A program made the position numbers and the translations under genes. A stretch of 64,000 bases of DNA from Silurus meridionalis. Lineage: Eukaryota > Chordata > Actinopteri > Siluriformes > Siluridae. The notes under the pieces are model-generated. The model had not been told where the DNA came from. It made no database searches and was given only the letters and a program-made list of their open reading frames with translations. This document shows, in pieces, positions 1 through 11,202 of this stretch (positions are counted from its first letter, which is position 1; each line of letters begins with the position of its first letter). The stretch covers positions 8,275,786-8,339,785 of the forward strand of contig NC_060902.1 in NCBI RefSeq assembly GCF_014805685.1, given 5' to 3'.

Positions 1-420
1 TAAAAATTATTTAAGACACTGAAGAACAGAATAGAAATTTAATATACAAAAAAATACAGTGGGGTCAGTTCGGACGTAGCACAGTGCTCATTTAGTAAAT
101 GCACAGCTAAACAATATGCTAATTGTGTGTTAATGTTAAATTAACATTATACCAAGTCTTCCCAAATAAAACACTGCACGGGAAATGGCTTTGGCGTGTT
201 AGTTACAGTGCACTTTGCTACAAGCTATTGTAAACAAGCTAATGTTAACTAGATAAGTCATATTTTAATCGCTAATATAGCAGATTCATGGAAAATTACA
301 TCGCTAATCAGCATTTTTGCCGCGGGGGGGAAGACAATCCTCAGATGGGGGGACAGCCCTCGGATGGGGGGGACATGTCCCCTCCGCCCCCCTCTCCCCG
401 GGATTTATGCCCATGCCTGC
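1..420. other. Intergenic, AT-rich, with a G/C-rich repeat end
   Basis: No gene seen. Positions 322-412 are strikingly G-rich then C-rich (runs of GGGGGG and CCCCCC around GGACATGTCC), resembling the terminus of a DNA transposon fragment; the family is not determined. Confidence 0.35.
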
Positions 421-1032
421 AGTAACTACAGGGGAATAAAGTTGATCAGTCACACCATGAAGTTATAGGAAAGAGTAGTGGAAGCCAGGCTGAGAGAAGA
501 GGTGACCATCTGTGAGCAACAGTATGGTTTCATGCCGAGGAAGAGCACCATTGACGCATTATTTGCTTTGAGAATGTTGATGGAGAAGTATATAGAAGGT
601 CAGAAGGAGTTGCATTGTGTGTTTGTGGATTTAGAGAAAGCCTCTGACAGGGTGCAGAGAGAGGAGTTGTGGTATTGTATGAGGAAGTCAGGTGTGTCAG
701 AGTAGTGTGTGAGGGTGGTGCAGGACATGTATGAGGATTAGAAACGAGTTTATTAGAGAGACAGCACATGTAGGACGTTTTGAAGACAAGGTGAGGGAGG
801 CGAGATTGAGATGGTTTGGACATGTGCAGAGGAGGGACATGGGGTATATCGGTAGGCGAATGCTGAGGATGGAGCCACCATGAGGGAGGAAAAGAGGAAG
901 GCCAAGGAGGAGGTTTATGGATGTGGTAAAGGTAGACATGCAGGTAGTTGGGTTGAAAGAGGCAGATGTGGAGGACGGGGGTATGGAGACGGATGATCCG
1001 CTGTGGCCACCCCTAATGGGAGAAGCCAAAAA
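421..1032 (+). mobile_element. RTE-like non-LTR retrotransposon, internally deleted fragment
   Basis: Begins within the reverse transcriptase (NYRGIKLISHTMKL, then QQYGFMPRKSTIDALFALRM and LHCVFVDLEKASDRV) with stops at the L*ERV position and after GVSE. At about 735-740 the sequence jumps to the 3' end of the ORF (REARLRWFGHVQRRDMGYIG, then KRGRPRRRFMDV), losing the FADD-containing middle. It ends in the tail GATCCGCTGTGGCCACCC followed by an A-rich end. Non-functional. Confidence 0.75.
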
Positions 1033-1619
1033 AAGAAGAAGATTTTATAAACAACAAATCATTGTTAAATAAATTACCACAAACAAAGTAAGGCCTTTAT
1101 GTTCCCCATTATCTCTTTAATTAAAATTAATTAATTTTCTCATTAGCAAAGTTTTTAAAGACAGGCTAGAAACCAGGGAAATTCGCTTTTATAATATCTA
1201 GGGTTTTTTTAATAGACAAAGGTAGAATTATGATGATTGAAGCATTTGTCAATACATGGGTTCACAAAACTACTCAACACTGAACAACATCCATTCTTTC
1301 TGTAAAAAGCAGTCTATACATTAGCCATAATACTTAAACATAAAAAAACAAAATTCTTGCTCATTTCCAATGATTTGACTATTAAAAATCTAATATTTTA
1401 ACATTTAGTTGTTGCCATTTTTGCCAAAGAATGTACACTAAATTAAACATGACTGTTTATTAATTAATTTAAATGTTTTAAACCAGTGAAGCTTCATAAC
1501 ACACACACATGCGGGCTTTCCCCAAACTGTAGCTACAAATGGTATAGGATGTTTTTGTCGCTTTTCTTGGACCAAATGAACTCAAACCTACTCCAGCATG
1601 ACAATTGTAAAAGCAATAT
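1033..1619. other. Intergenic, no gene seen
   Basis: AT-rich DNA without a convincing open frame or RNA gene. Confidence 0.5.
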
Positions 1620-1775
1620 TAATTAATTTTTATTTGTATATTAGTGCTTTTAACAATGAACATTGTCTCAAAGCAGCTTTACACAGATAATGTGGTGATA
1701 AAAATGAACAAGATTGTTCTTTATAAGTGTAAGTTTGTCCTTGATGAGCAAGCTGGTGGCGACTGTGGCGAGTAT
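1620..1775 (-). mobile_element. 3' end of an L2/Rex-like fish LINE or SINE
   Basis: On the minus strand the stretch reads AAGCTGCTTTGAGACAATG, then TTGTTAAAAGC and ATACAAATAAA, a very common fish retroposon 3' end. No coding part remains. Confidence 0.5.
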
Positions 1776-1850
1776 ACACAGTATACGTATATAGGACAAT
1801 ATATAGACAATATATAGACAATATATAGACTGTATATGTAATAGATATTT

Positions 1851-2216
1851 ACAGTGGGTGGAATGTGTATTTGATCTCCTGCTGATTTTGAGAGTTTACC
1901 CCTTACAAAGAAATGAAAATCTATTAAAAACCTTAAAGAAAGGCTATACGTTTAATTTGTATTTGATCAAGTGAAATAAGTATTTGATTCCGTACCAAAT
2001 GAGTAGGAATTCTGACTCCCACACACCCAAACAAGTCCTGTGCCTTTAAGAAAGAACTCCTAATATCAATACATTATGTGTATAAAAGACACCAGTCACA
2101 CAATCAACCTCTTCCATTCAAGCCTCTGCACCACCATGGGTAAGACCAAATAGCTGTTAAAGGACGTCAGGAAAAAGATTGTAGACCTGTACAAGGCTGG
2201 AACAGTCATAACCAAT
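1851..2216 (+). mobile_element. 5' part of a Tc1/mariner element, truncated
   Basis: Starts with ACAGTGGGTGGAATGTGTAT and contains AAATAAGTATTTGATTCC, then the transposase leader ATGGGTAAGACCAAA (at 2136) followed at once by a stop. It reads on as GACGTCAGGAAAAAGATTG, the familiar helix-turn-helix start. The rest of the transposase is missing. Confidence 0.65.
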
Positions 2217-2905
2217 GATATCATGGCACCACTGACTAACATTTGGCAGTTTCATAGCCTGAATTTGGTAGAATGAAAGTTTTGCACAGTAGAAAGAGCT
2301 TTGAGTTACGGCTGAATGAGATCCCTTTGCTAAATAAAATAACATATTATTATCATTTTACAGTCATGTAAGTATAAGTAGCTAATGTGCGGTGTCAACT
2401 GAAAATATACAGATAAACTGCATTCAGCAGTTACACTCAACACAACATATTTTTAATACAAAGAAAAAGAAAAATGGCTGCTACTGATTAATGCAACTGT
2501 CACATCCCAGTAACTTCATCTAACACAATAAAACACAACCCCCCAAAACTCCATAAACACTATTTTAAATGTGAAATAAGAGGCATCTAAATATTTTCAT
2601 TGAAAATATAACAGTTTTGTAATTTGCGCAGCGGTAAAACATGTGGCTAGAAAGCTTTGTTGATTGTTTGTTGGATTAGCTCATTTTGCCTTAGCTGTAC
2701 TTGAGCAACATCCACCACTTCTTCAAACATAGCATGCTCATAGGAAATGGAAAGCCAGCATGCTCACTTTCACTTTTGCCTTTTTCACATACATTTTCCA
2801 AACCATTCCTCTAATTATGCATTGTCTAGTTTAGTATTTTAATGGCTGCAATCAAAATTGTAAAAAAAAACTGTACCATAATGAAGAAACGTATAGCACA
2901 AAAAT
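2217..2905. other. Intergenic, no gene seen
   Basis: AT-rich sequence downstream of pmel. Part may be pmel 3' UTR if the distal polyadenylation signal at 2909-2914 is used. Confidence 0.45.
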
Positions 2906-3226
2906 GTCTTTATTTCAGGATAACAAGTCAGTAATAGGTAAAAGCAAAGCACTTTAAACTTAACAGATATGAACTACGTCCTCTTTATCGGCTAGGATTT
3001 GTAATACTCATAAATGATCAGCATGCATTTATTAGCAAAACCATAAAGCAAAACAGTTATTGCAGAAGGCCAGTTTTAAGTAACACTGATCAAGATACTG
3101 GACATGGTTTTCTTTCATTAATTTCAAGTCAATGTGAATATATTCATTTAAAGAAACCCATTTAATCTACCTCTATGAACGTGTAATAGTTCTGCATAGT
3201 AGTACATAAAGCTTTAGTCAAATTAT

Positions 3227-3263
<37 letters not shown>
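3227..3263. repeat. (GT)n microsatellite
   Basis: Dinucleotide run in the pmel 3' flank. Confidence 0.9.
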
Positions 3264-3264
<1 letters not shown>

Positions 3265-3356
3265 CAGTCTGGTGTGTGTATTAGACATGCAGTTATTATC
3301 AGTTTAGCCATACGTTTTCCATATTTAAAACATTAACATAATTCCCTTGCATTACA

Positions 3357-3362
3357 TTTATT
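3357..3362 (-). promoter_or_regulatory. Candidate polyadenylation signal for pmel
   Basis: AATAAA on the minus strand about 260 nt past the pmel stop. A second AATAAA lies at 2909-2914. Which one is used cannot be told. Confidence 0.35.
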
Positions 3363-3529
3363 TCTTATGCTCAATACACGGTCAGGCTGATATAGAACAA
3401 TGTAATGTCATTTTAATGCAAAATGAACATTAGTCACTAATTGGACATGTTACATATGAATGTAACATTGGCACAAATATAAATGTGAGTGGATTTGTTC
3501 AGTGTCAGTAAGCAGTGTAAGTAAGCTCT

Positions 3530-3536
<7 letters not shown>

Positions 3537-3599
<63 letters not shown>
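3537..3599. repeat. (GT)n microsatellite in the pmel 3' UTR
   Basis: About 31 GT units (CA on the pmel strand) beginning only 22 nt after the pmel stop codon. Open frames here on either strand are made by the repeat. Confidence 0.95.
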
Positions 3600-3607
<8 letters not shown>

Positions 3608-3621
3608 ATGCTTATGTGTGT

Positions 3622-3775
3622 TTACACCACTCGTCCCTGCAGCAAAGGGCGGCTCTCTGCAGTGCTCTGTCGGGTCAGGAAGTTCCACATTAACATTGGA
3701 ACAGACTTAAACCCAGAAATGCCCATGATGCCATGTGTCGAGTCGTCTTTGAGCACCTGGTATGACTTCAGTCGC
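3622..3775 (-). CDS. pmel: pmel coding exon 12 (cytosolic tail and stop)
   Basis: Encodes [12 protein letters not shown] through [11 protein letters not shown] and TAA. The E-x-x-PLL motif near the end matches the acidic dileucine endosomal/melanosomal sorting signal of mammalian PMEL (ENSPLL). The acceptor CAAAG/G has a poor pyrimidine tract; it is preferred because it gives YRR-RLK in frame, while the nearby CCAG/GTG would shift the frame. Confidence 0.85.
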
Positions 3776-3810
3776 CTTTGAATGTGTTAATATTAAAGGG
3801 TTAGAAAATG

Positions 3811-3889
<79 letters not shown>

Positions 3890-4727
3890 CATTTTGAAAT
3901 GTTTTGTAGAACTAAAGGATGTAAGTATGGAATTAAACTGTATTTTACAAAAAAGAAATTTATATTATAACTACTTATATATTTATATTATATTACTACT
4001 TCTAGTACTACTTTCTTATATTTCTCCTCCTCCCCCTCTCCCTCCTACAACTACTACTAATAATAATAATAACAACCATACATATAGCTCCTTTATATCA
4101 TTTAAAAGCAGTAAAAAGTTTTAGAGTTACTACATTTAGGACATAAAACAAAAGACAGTACTCACCTGTAAGTTAAGGCAATGGTGCCTACAGCACAGAC
4201 GAGCACAAGAACGCCAAGTACTGCAGTGGCAGCACCAGCTGAGGAGGAGCCTGAATCTACATTTATAAATGTGTAAAACATAAAAATATTCATATTGATA
4301 TTACAGTAAGGTAGATAAATATATATCTAGATTAATTACTCACTAACAATTAGATACAATTTAAAGTAAATGTAATGATATATATTTGACTAATCCTTAC
4401 CCACAGTGACACTGAGCCTCGCAGTTGCTACAGCAAAACTGACATCATTAGTCAGAGATACATTAATGCAGAAAGTCCCAGACTCATTAAAGAAGCGTCT
4501 CAGGATCATCTGGCACTCAGTTGGAGTCACAGCATTACACTCTGTCTGCACAGGACTGATGCAGTCTGAGTCCATCACCATGGTACACACTTCACTCGGC
4601 AAGCTGAAAATATTGATCAAATATTTAGTATTTTGAAAGTATTATAAATAAGATACTTTTACTCATTTCAAACTTCACATTTTGTAAATTCTATTGGCAT
4701 ATAAAATTAGAGATCAAATTGCAGATG

Positions 4728-4802
<75 letters not shown>

Positions 4803-7800
4803 TTATTACTAATTTTTATTAATGATTAATGCAGTGTGCATTCCTGTTTGACCATTATTATAAAAATAGAAAAAAAGAAATATAAAAGAGGCTAAATTAA
4901 AACCTTCAACGCAACACACATTTATTCACAAGGTCCTTTCATTACTCAGATATAAAAATACAAATAATAAACTCCAGTAAAAAATTATTTTGAATTACTA
5001 AACATTTCACTAATAAAAAACATACATTTGCATAAAGCCTCCATAGTTGTCCATGGCCATGTTGATTAGAGTATTAAAAACTTGAAAAGTATTAATTTAA
5101 GGTACATTTAGAACAGATAAAAATGTGTGATTAATTTGATTAAATATTTAAATCTATTGATAGTCCTAAATATAATGAAACAGATAAATAATACGATGAG
5201 TTGTAACTGTGAGTATAGTCTCAAGAGCTTACATTTTCTAATCTCAAAATGTTTCTGGACCTTAAATTTAACTAATAAGCATAAAATTAATCTTTTTAAA
5301 ATCATGGGCCCAAGTTCCAGGGTTACTGAGCTGATGCTACTTGGTTTAAGTTATTTAGCTAAAAGTCCTGGATTTATTCATCCTTATTTTTCAGGGTTTT
5401 GAATTCCTGGGCTATAATTCCTGGGATTAAGATCTTTGTTTTAAGTTCCAGGGTTCCTGGCCTGAAGTAATTAGTTATAAATAACTGGGTATAAGTTCCT
5501 CTCTTTAGGTTTTTTAAGGTCAAAAAGCATGGTTCCTGTAACAGACCTAGATCCCTCAGTTTCTAAAATGTTTATACTGAACCAATTTCAAATTTGTCTT
5601 CCCACTTCCTCATTCTCTCTCTTATTTTCAATTTCTCATGCCATTGTGGTATTTAAAAATGTAGGGATGTGTTTTTTTAATTAATTACATTTTGGTTCAG
5701 AGGTAATTGTAAAAAATATTGCTAAAGTGTTCATGTGAAATGTTTTCCTGACCTTCCCTGACAGGTGACGGTGAGATCCACAGCATTCTGCTCCACATTG
5801 GTGGCCAACACGGCAACATTACTCATCTCCACAATCTCCACACTCTCAATTCCCTCTAAGGAAAGAACAATAGACAAACAAATGTTATTAAAGGTTATAA
5901 TCTACTGCATTAAAGCTGCCAAATGCTTATATAATTTTTATATAATTGTTCAAATCAGCTAACTGTGCAAAAGTTACACATTTCATCTGAGAGAAAAATA
6001 AGTATTTAAAGCCACAGTCATTTGCTTGGTAAACACTAATTTTTATTTCTATCTCATTCATACGGCCTGGTTATGATTCCATTTTCCACAATGGGATGAA
6101 AAGAAAGAACCCTGAGCAAATCCAAACGAAGTATAAGAACATGCTAAACTCCACACAGATAGTAATCTTAGGTTACCATGGAGCTATGAGGTGACATTAA
6201 CATGATGGCTGCTTAAATGAAAGTAAACCCTAAAGCAGAACTAAATATTGTGAGTCATTATGCATTGACCGGGTATACAAGTCTACATGTTTAAAAGTAA
6301 ATGTCCAATCATATGTGGCTATATTGTTGTACTCCTATGCTCAAGCATATATTTACAAGTCCAAATCCAAAAGCTTTGGAATGCTGAGTAAATCTACATT
6401 AAGTGTCACTTACGAACAACATCCAAAGTTAAGGAAAAAGAGCCATAGCGGTAAATCATGCAGTTTCCCTCTGCTGGAAGTTCTGGAGCTTGACGCTTTG
6501 CAATAAGCAGAGCAGCTTGTGTTTCCTCTGTCTCATTCTGTGTTATTGGAGATATGGTGGGAATAACAGCAACTAGATAAAAAGTAAAAAAAAAGTTGTA
6601 AGCAAAAAGTTTTTTTTTCAATTCAATACTTTCTTATCCAGACCACAGAAAGAAGGTAGTGGACAAGTGATTATCATAAGCATAAAACCCGCACTGAATC
6701 AATAACAGAAAACCTCTTGATTCAAACAGATACAGTATATTAGTGCCATATTTTCTTTTTCCAGATCATGAAAATCTAATTTGTGTTGAAATCTCCTTTG
6801 TGGTAATGACATATATGATCTGTATATGAAAAGTGTTTATTTAATGAATCAATAACACATCCTCACCTGTAGCAGTATCTGTAATTACATCAGCTTCAGA
6901 AATGACTTCATCTGGGGTAGCATCATTTACAGTTTCCACAATCTCAACCACTGGTACTATAGATGGCACTGTTTGAACAACTGTAGCATCTGTGGCCACA
7001 GTATTAAGAATAACATCAGCAGAAGGTGCTAATGTGTCTGGCTCCCCAGTGGCAACTGCTGCAGCTTCCAAATCTGCGGCATCAGTCACAGCTGACTCGG
7101 CTACAACCTCCTCATTTGGGGTAATAGAAGCGGCAGCATCAACAACTGCAAGGCCTTCGGTTTCTACACTGCCATCTGTAGGTGTTTCACCAATGGCTGG
7201 AATATCAGAAACCTGATCTGCAGCTGTATCTGCGGCTAAGTCGTTAGCTGCAGCTGGAATTGCAGAAATTATGCTTTCTTGCTCAAGTACAGGCTCAGGG
7301 GAAGCATCCATATTAGAGGGTTGTGCAGCTGGAGCTTCTGATGCCACTGTCACTGCTTGGGCTATGAAGAAGGGCAAAATATGGACTTAAGTAAATGTAA
7401 TTGATTTTTAGAGGATCTAAATCTTTAATGTGTTTGGTTAATTTCAATAAACTGAGCCTGAATTCAGATTGACCACACAAATAGTTTGACTTTGCAATAG
7501 TAAGCAAGAAAAATGTATATATCAATCTTGATTATATTAGCCACACCTACACAAACCCCGAAAACACCCCCTCAATTTTCAACTACCTGTTACTTCTCTG
7601 TTCATAGAGTGATGTCAAATTAACATTTAAACTATAAGCCATAAGTGTAAAGATCACCTATAACGTCTTTTAAATTAATTTATAGCACTATTGGCTTTAG
7701 ATCAGTTAATATACAGTAATAATATACATAGTACATAGTACAAATTGTGTTTCATAATCAATGTTAGCGTTATCACTAACATTGGAGGGCTAAATGGTTG

Positions 7801-10800
7801 CTAGGCTTGTGGCTATTGTCTGCTGTTTTTGCTGTAATGCAATTTCACACTCCCCGCATTAAATGTCATGAACTCTCATTGCAGTGTATTTAAAGTCTCA
7901 TTTTAGTCCTTGCACGATGTTACAGAAGGTGATGTAACTCACCTGCAGTTATAACCCCAGAGGTTGGATTTGGGACACAGCCACTTGAGATAGCAGCCAT
8001 CAGCACAAGCTGTGGAGTAAATGAACCAGTTGCGAGGTAAGTGTGTGTAACAGAGGGTTGACGGGAGATAAGTGTTCCACTGTTGTCACCAAAGTCCCAG
8101 GTAAAGGTAAGGTCAGACCCACTGAGGTACTGGCTGGGGTCATGGACACCAACGTTGAAGGTTACAGGCCGATTCTGGATAAAGCTCTGATCTGTCTGGT
8201 TAACATCACCAGTCTGTGACAGAGTCACTATGAATGGAATCTGATCTAAATTAGGAAAAACAAAAGAGTTCAGGGATTAATGGGTGCTTATGACTAAAAA
8301 TTCCTGTATGTGTATTTACATTAGATTTACCTGTAACATCTCTCTCATTTGTATTAGTGCTACTTCATACATCTTTAATATAAGTTTTATTGATTTTATA
8401 TGGCATAGAATTCTAGAAATATAGGGTATTATACTTCATGACAGCGGGAATATAGGGCACTGAGAATGGGAATAAGAGAATCCTGACATTAGAAATAAGG
8501 GACCATGGGAATACAGGAACCTTTATGATTTTAGAATGGGAATATTGAATGGCATAATATAAAATAGTGAAATATGGAACACTGGGAACAGGAATATAAA
8601 GTACTGGGAACATAGAACACTGCAAATAGGAAACTACTGTAGTAATGAATTGGCAATACAGGATACTAGTGAAATATGACACGTAGCTTGATGGAAATGT
8701 CAAACTCTACTAAATAAACACAGGAATACAGGACTCATGAAATATAAACTCATAGAAACATAGAGTGGTAACAATAAAAAAACATAAGGCCCTGTTTGTT
8801 TATTTTCCATTGTAAAAATCCCACGTTGTTGCTTTAATTCTTGATTAGATACAAAAAGCCTTTGCTACAATTAATACTACTACTACTACTGAAAATAAAT
8901 CCATCTTCTATATTACAAACACACCCACACACCTGTGACAGAGAACTGTGTCGAAGCATATCCAAGAGGAATAAACCTGTCTTTTCCTCGATAATGATAA
9001 ATAACCACCTCCATGTTGTAAGAGCCCAGTGGTATATTGCCTGTTCCAATAGTGAGGGCAGAGGAAGGACCACCAGCCACCTGCCAATATCTACCTTCAG
9101 AGATGAAAGAAGGAGTCATACAACAATGTTCAATATAATGTCTTAAGATGAAAGATTATTTATCTGTATGTGCCAATATTAGTTATTTCATTTTACAAAT
9201 TTAAAATGTTATGAATATGCATATCTTACCCCAAGTCTTCCACACAAAGATGAAGCGAGGTCGCCTTGCCAAAGTTGTAGTGAATGGTGTTCCATCAGGA
9301 AAAACCCCTGTCCATTCTTGGGTAGTGTTGAATTCTGGGTAAACATGTTCGCCCTTGGTGTACTGGGTTTCTGAAAGCAAATTAAAAAAGAAAATATATG
9401 TTAAGTGTAATCAGGAATTATCGCTAGTTAAATATTAAGGTCAAGATTTTAGGCACTGAAGCAGTAAAGAATTTAACACTAACTGATCATAAAATTCCAT
9501 CAATTTGCATACAATAGATATCACACTATACATTTAATTTTCCCCACACAAGATATTACATGCTTAATGTTCACAGGAAATAACATTATAGGATTCATTA
9601 TGTTTTTTCTGTTTTGTAAAGGTTACTTTAACTTTGTATGTGGTGCATGTGAAAATGCAAATATTTTTATAAAATATGTATAAAAGATTTTAGATTAAAC
9701 ATTTCAATTCACAAAAAAGGCTTTATCAAAGTATTGTATTAATTGTGCTAACCATTAATAGTGCAGTTTTGGCTCCACACCACTGTCCCATTAGGCAGTA
9801 CTGTTTGATTCCCAGGTGGAAGAACATTGATATTAAATGTTGTTTTGGCTCCGATCAGGGTTGGGGCGTCATTCTTGATGTCAAATGTTATCTGTCCACC
9901 TGTAAGAAATATAAGTGTGATTAAGCTATCTTGATCTTGAATACATTTCTGACTTTTACATTACAATTAATTTTGAACAGAGGATAAATGATAATCAAAG
10001 ATAATCAATATATCAACAGCTGTTAGTTATAAATGGTCACAATGATGTGATGTATACGTAGTAACCCGGTCAAAAATGCTACATATGAATTGAAAGATTA
10101 ATTTGAAGATATTTTTACAATTTACAAAGTAATATTCTGGTTCAATACATAAAATACATTACAATTAGCTCAGCCCCACACCTTTCCAACAGTCCCTGTA
10201 TCGAGGGTCACCATCTCTCCACACTGGGTACATTCGTGAATTCCATGAACGGTAGCGTGTAAAATGGGTTCTGGCACCTGAAAGAAAAAAACAATACAGT
10301 CAGAAATTGCTGTAGTGAAATTGTGATACAGTAACCAGATGAGACACACTGATTTTGAATTTGTAATGGAGAGAATAAATGCAAACTTCTCTGTCCATTT
10401 GTCTTTTAAAATTCTCAGTTCACAAATCAGATTATATAGAGTCAATTATATAAAGAATCTTTAAAAGTCTGTGAAAACTATCCATTTTCTAATAGAATGT
10501 TTCAAGCCCTGTAGCGACTCTGCCTTCAGATCGTACATTGACCTAAATTATTGTGATTGGATAACACACAAGATCCCTGACAAACAAACCAATGTGACAC
10601 TAGACAACAGAAGAGTATTTGTACAAATTAATGCATGGGTGTCTACAGCATAATTGTATGATCCTTAGGAAGGATGTTGGTAAATTGACTAGCAATGATT
10701 ATGAATGAGAATTAATTAGGGCAAAAATGTAAACAGAAAGGTACAGGTAATAATAGTCTTATATAGTATATATCTTAGCTTAATGATAAATAAACAGCTT

Positions 10801-11142
10801 ATTAATTTTGATTGGAGAACTACTTTTTAAAATCTAATTATAACGGCAGATTGATTGAAAACATTACGCATTCATATAGAGCATTCTCATTAGACAGGGT
10901 GATTATTCAGACACTTCAGTAATTTAGATGAATCATAAAGTTAAGAGAAGAAAAAGAGAGATGAAAGAAAAACAAAAGCTGAAGGGGGGAGGAGGACGGG
11001 GACACAACATGTTTCAGGCTGTGAGAGTCACAAGTCATGTCCAATCCTTTTCTATCCTTCTCATGTGATTCTCAGCTGACTGCTTACATTCATAATCCCA
11101 ACTTTAGGAATAAGAAAAGCCTAATACAACCAACTGAGATAT

Positions 11143-11202
<60 letters not shown>

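Noticed and set aside
3437..3781. Open frames with long His-Thr or Cys-Val runs
   Set aside because: Produced by the (GT)n microsatellite in all frames; the real coding here is the last pmel exon in another frame.
3707..4124. Open frames with Tyr-Ile repeats
   Set aside because: Translation of (TA)n; the same happens at 23031-23476 and 31797-32188.
6992..7216. Plus-strand open frame of 74 codons
   Set aside because: Antisense shadow of pmel exon 7, whose biased codons leave the other strand open.
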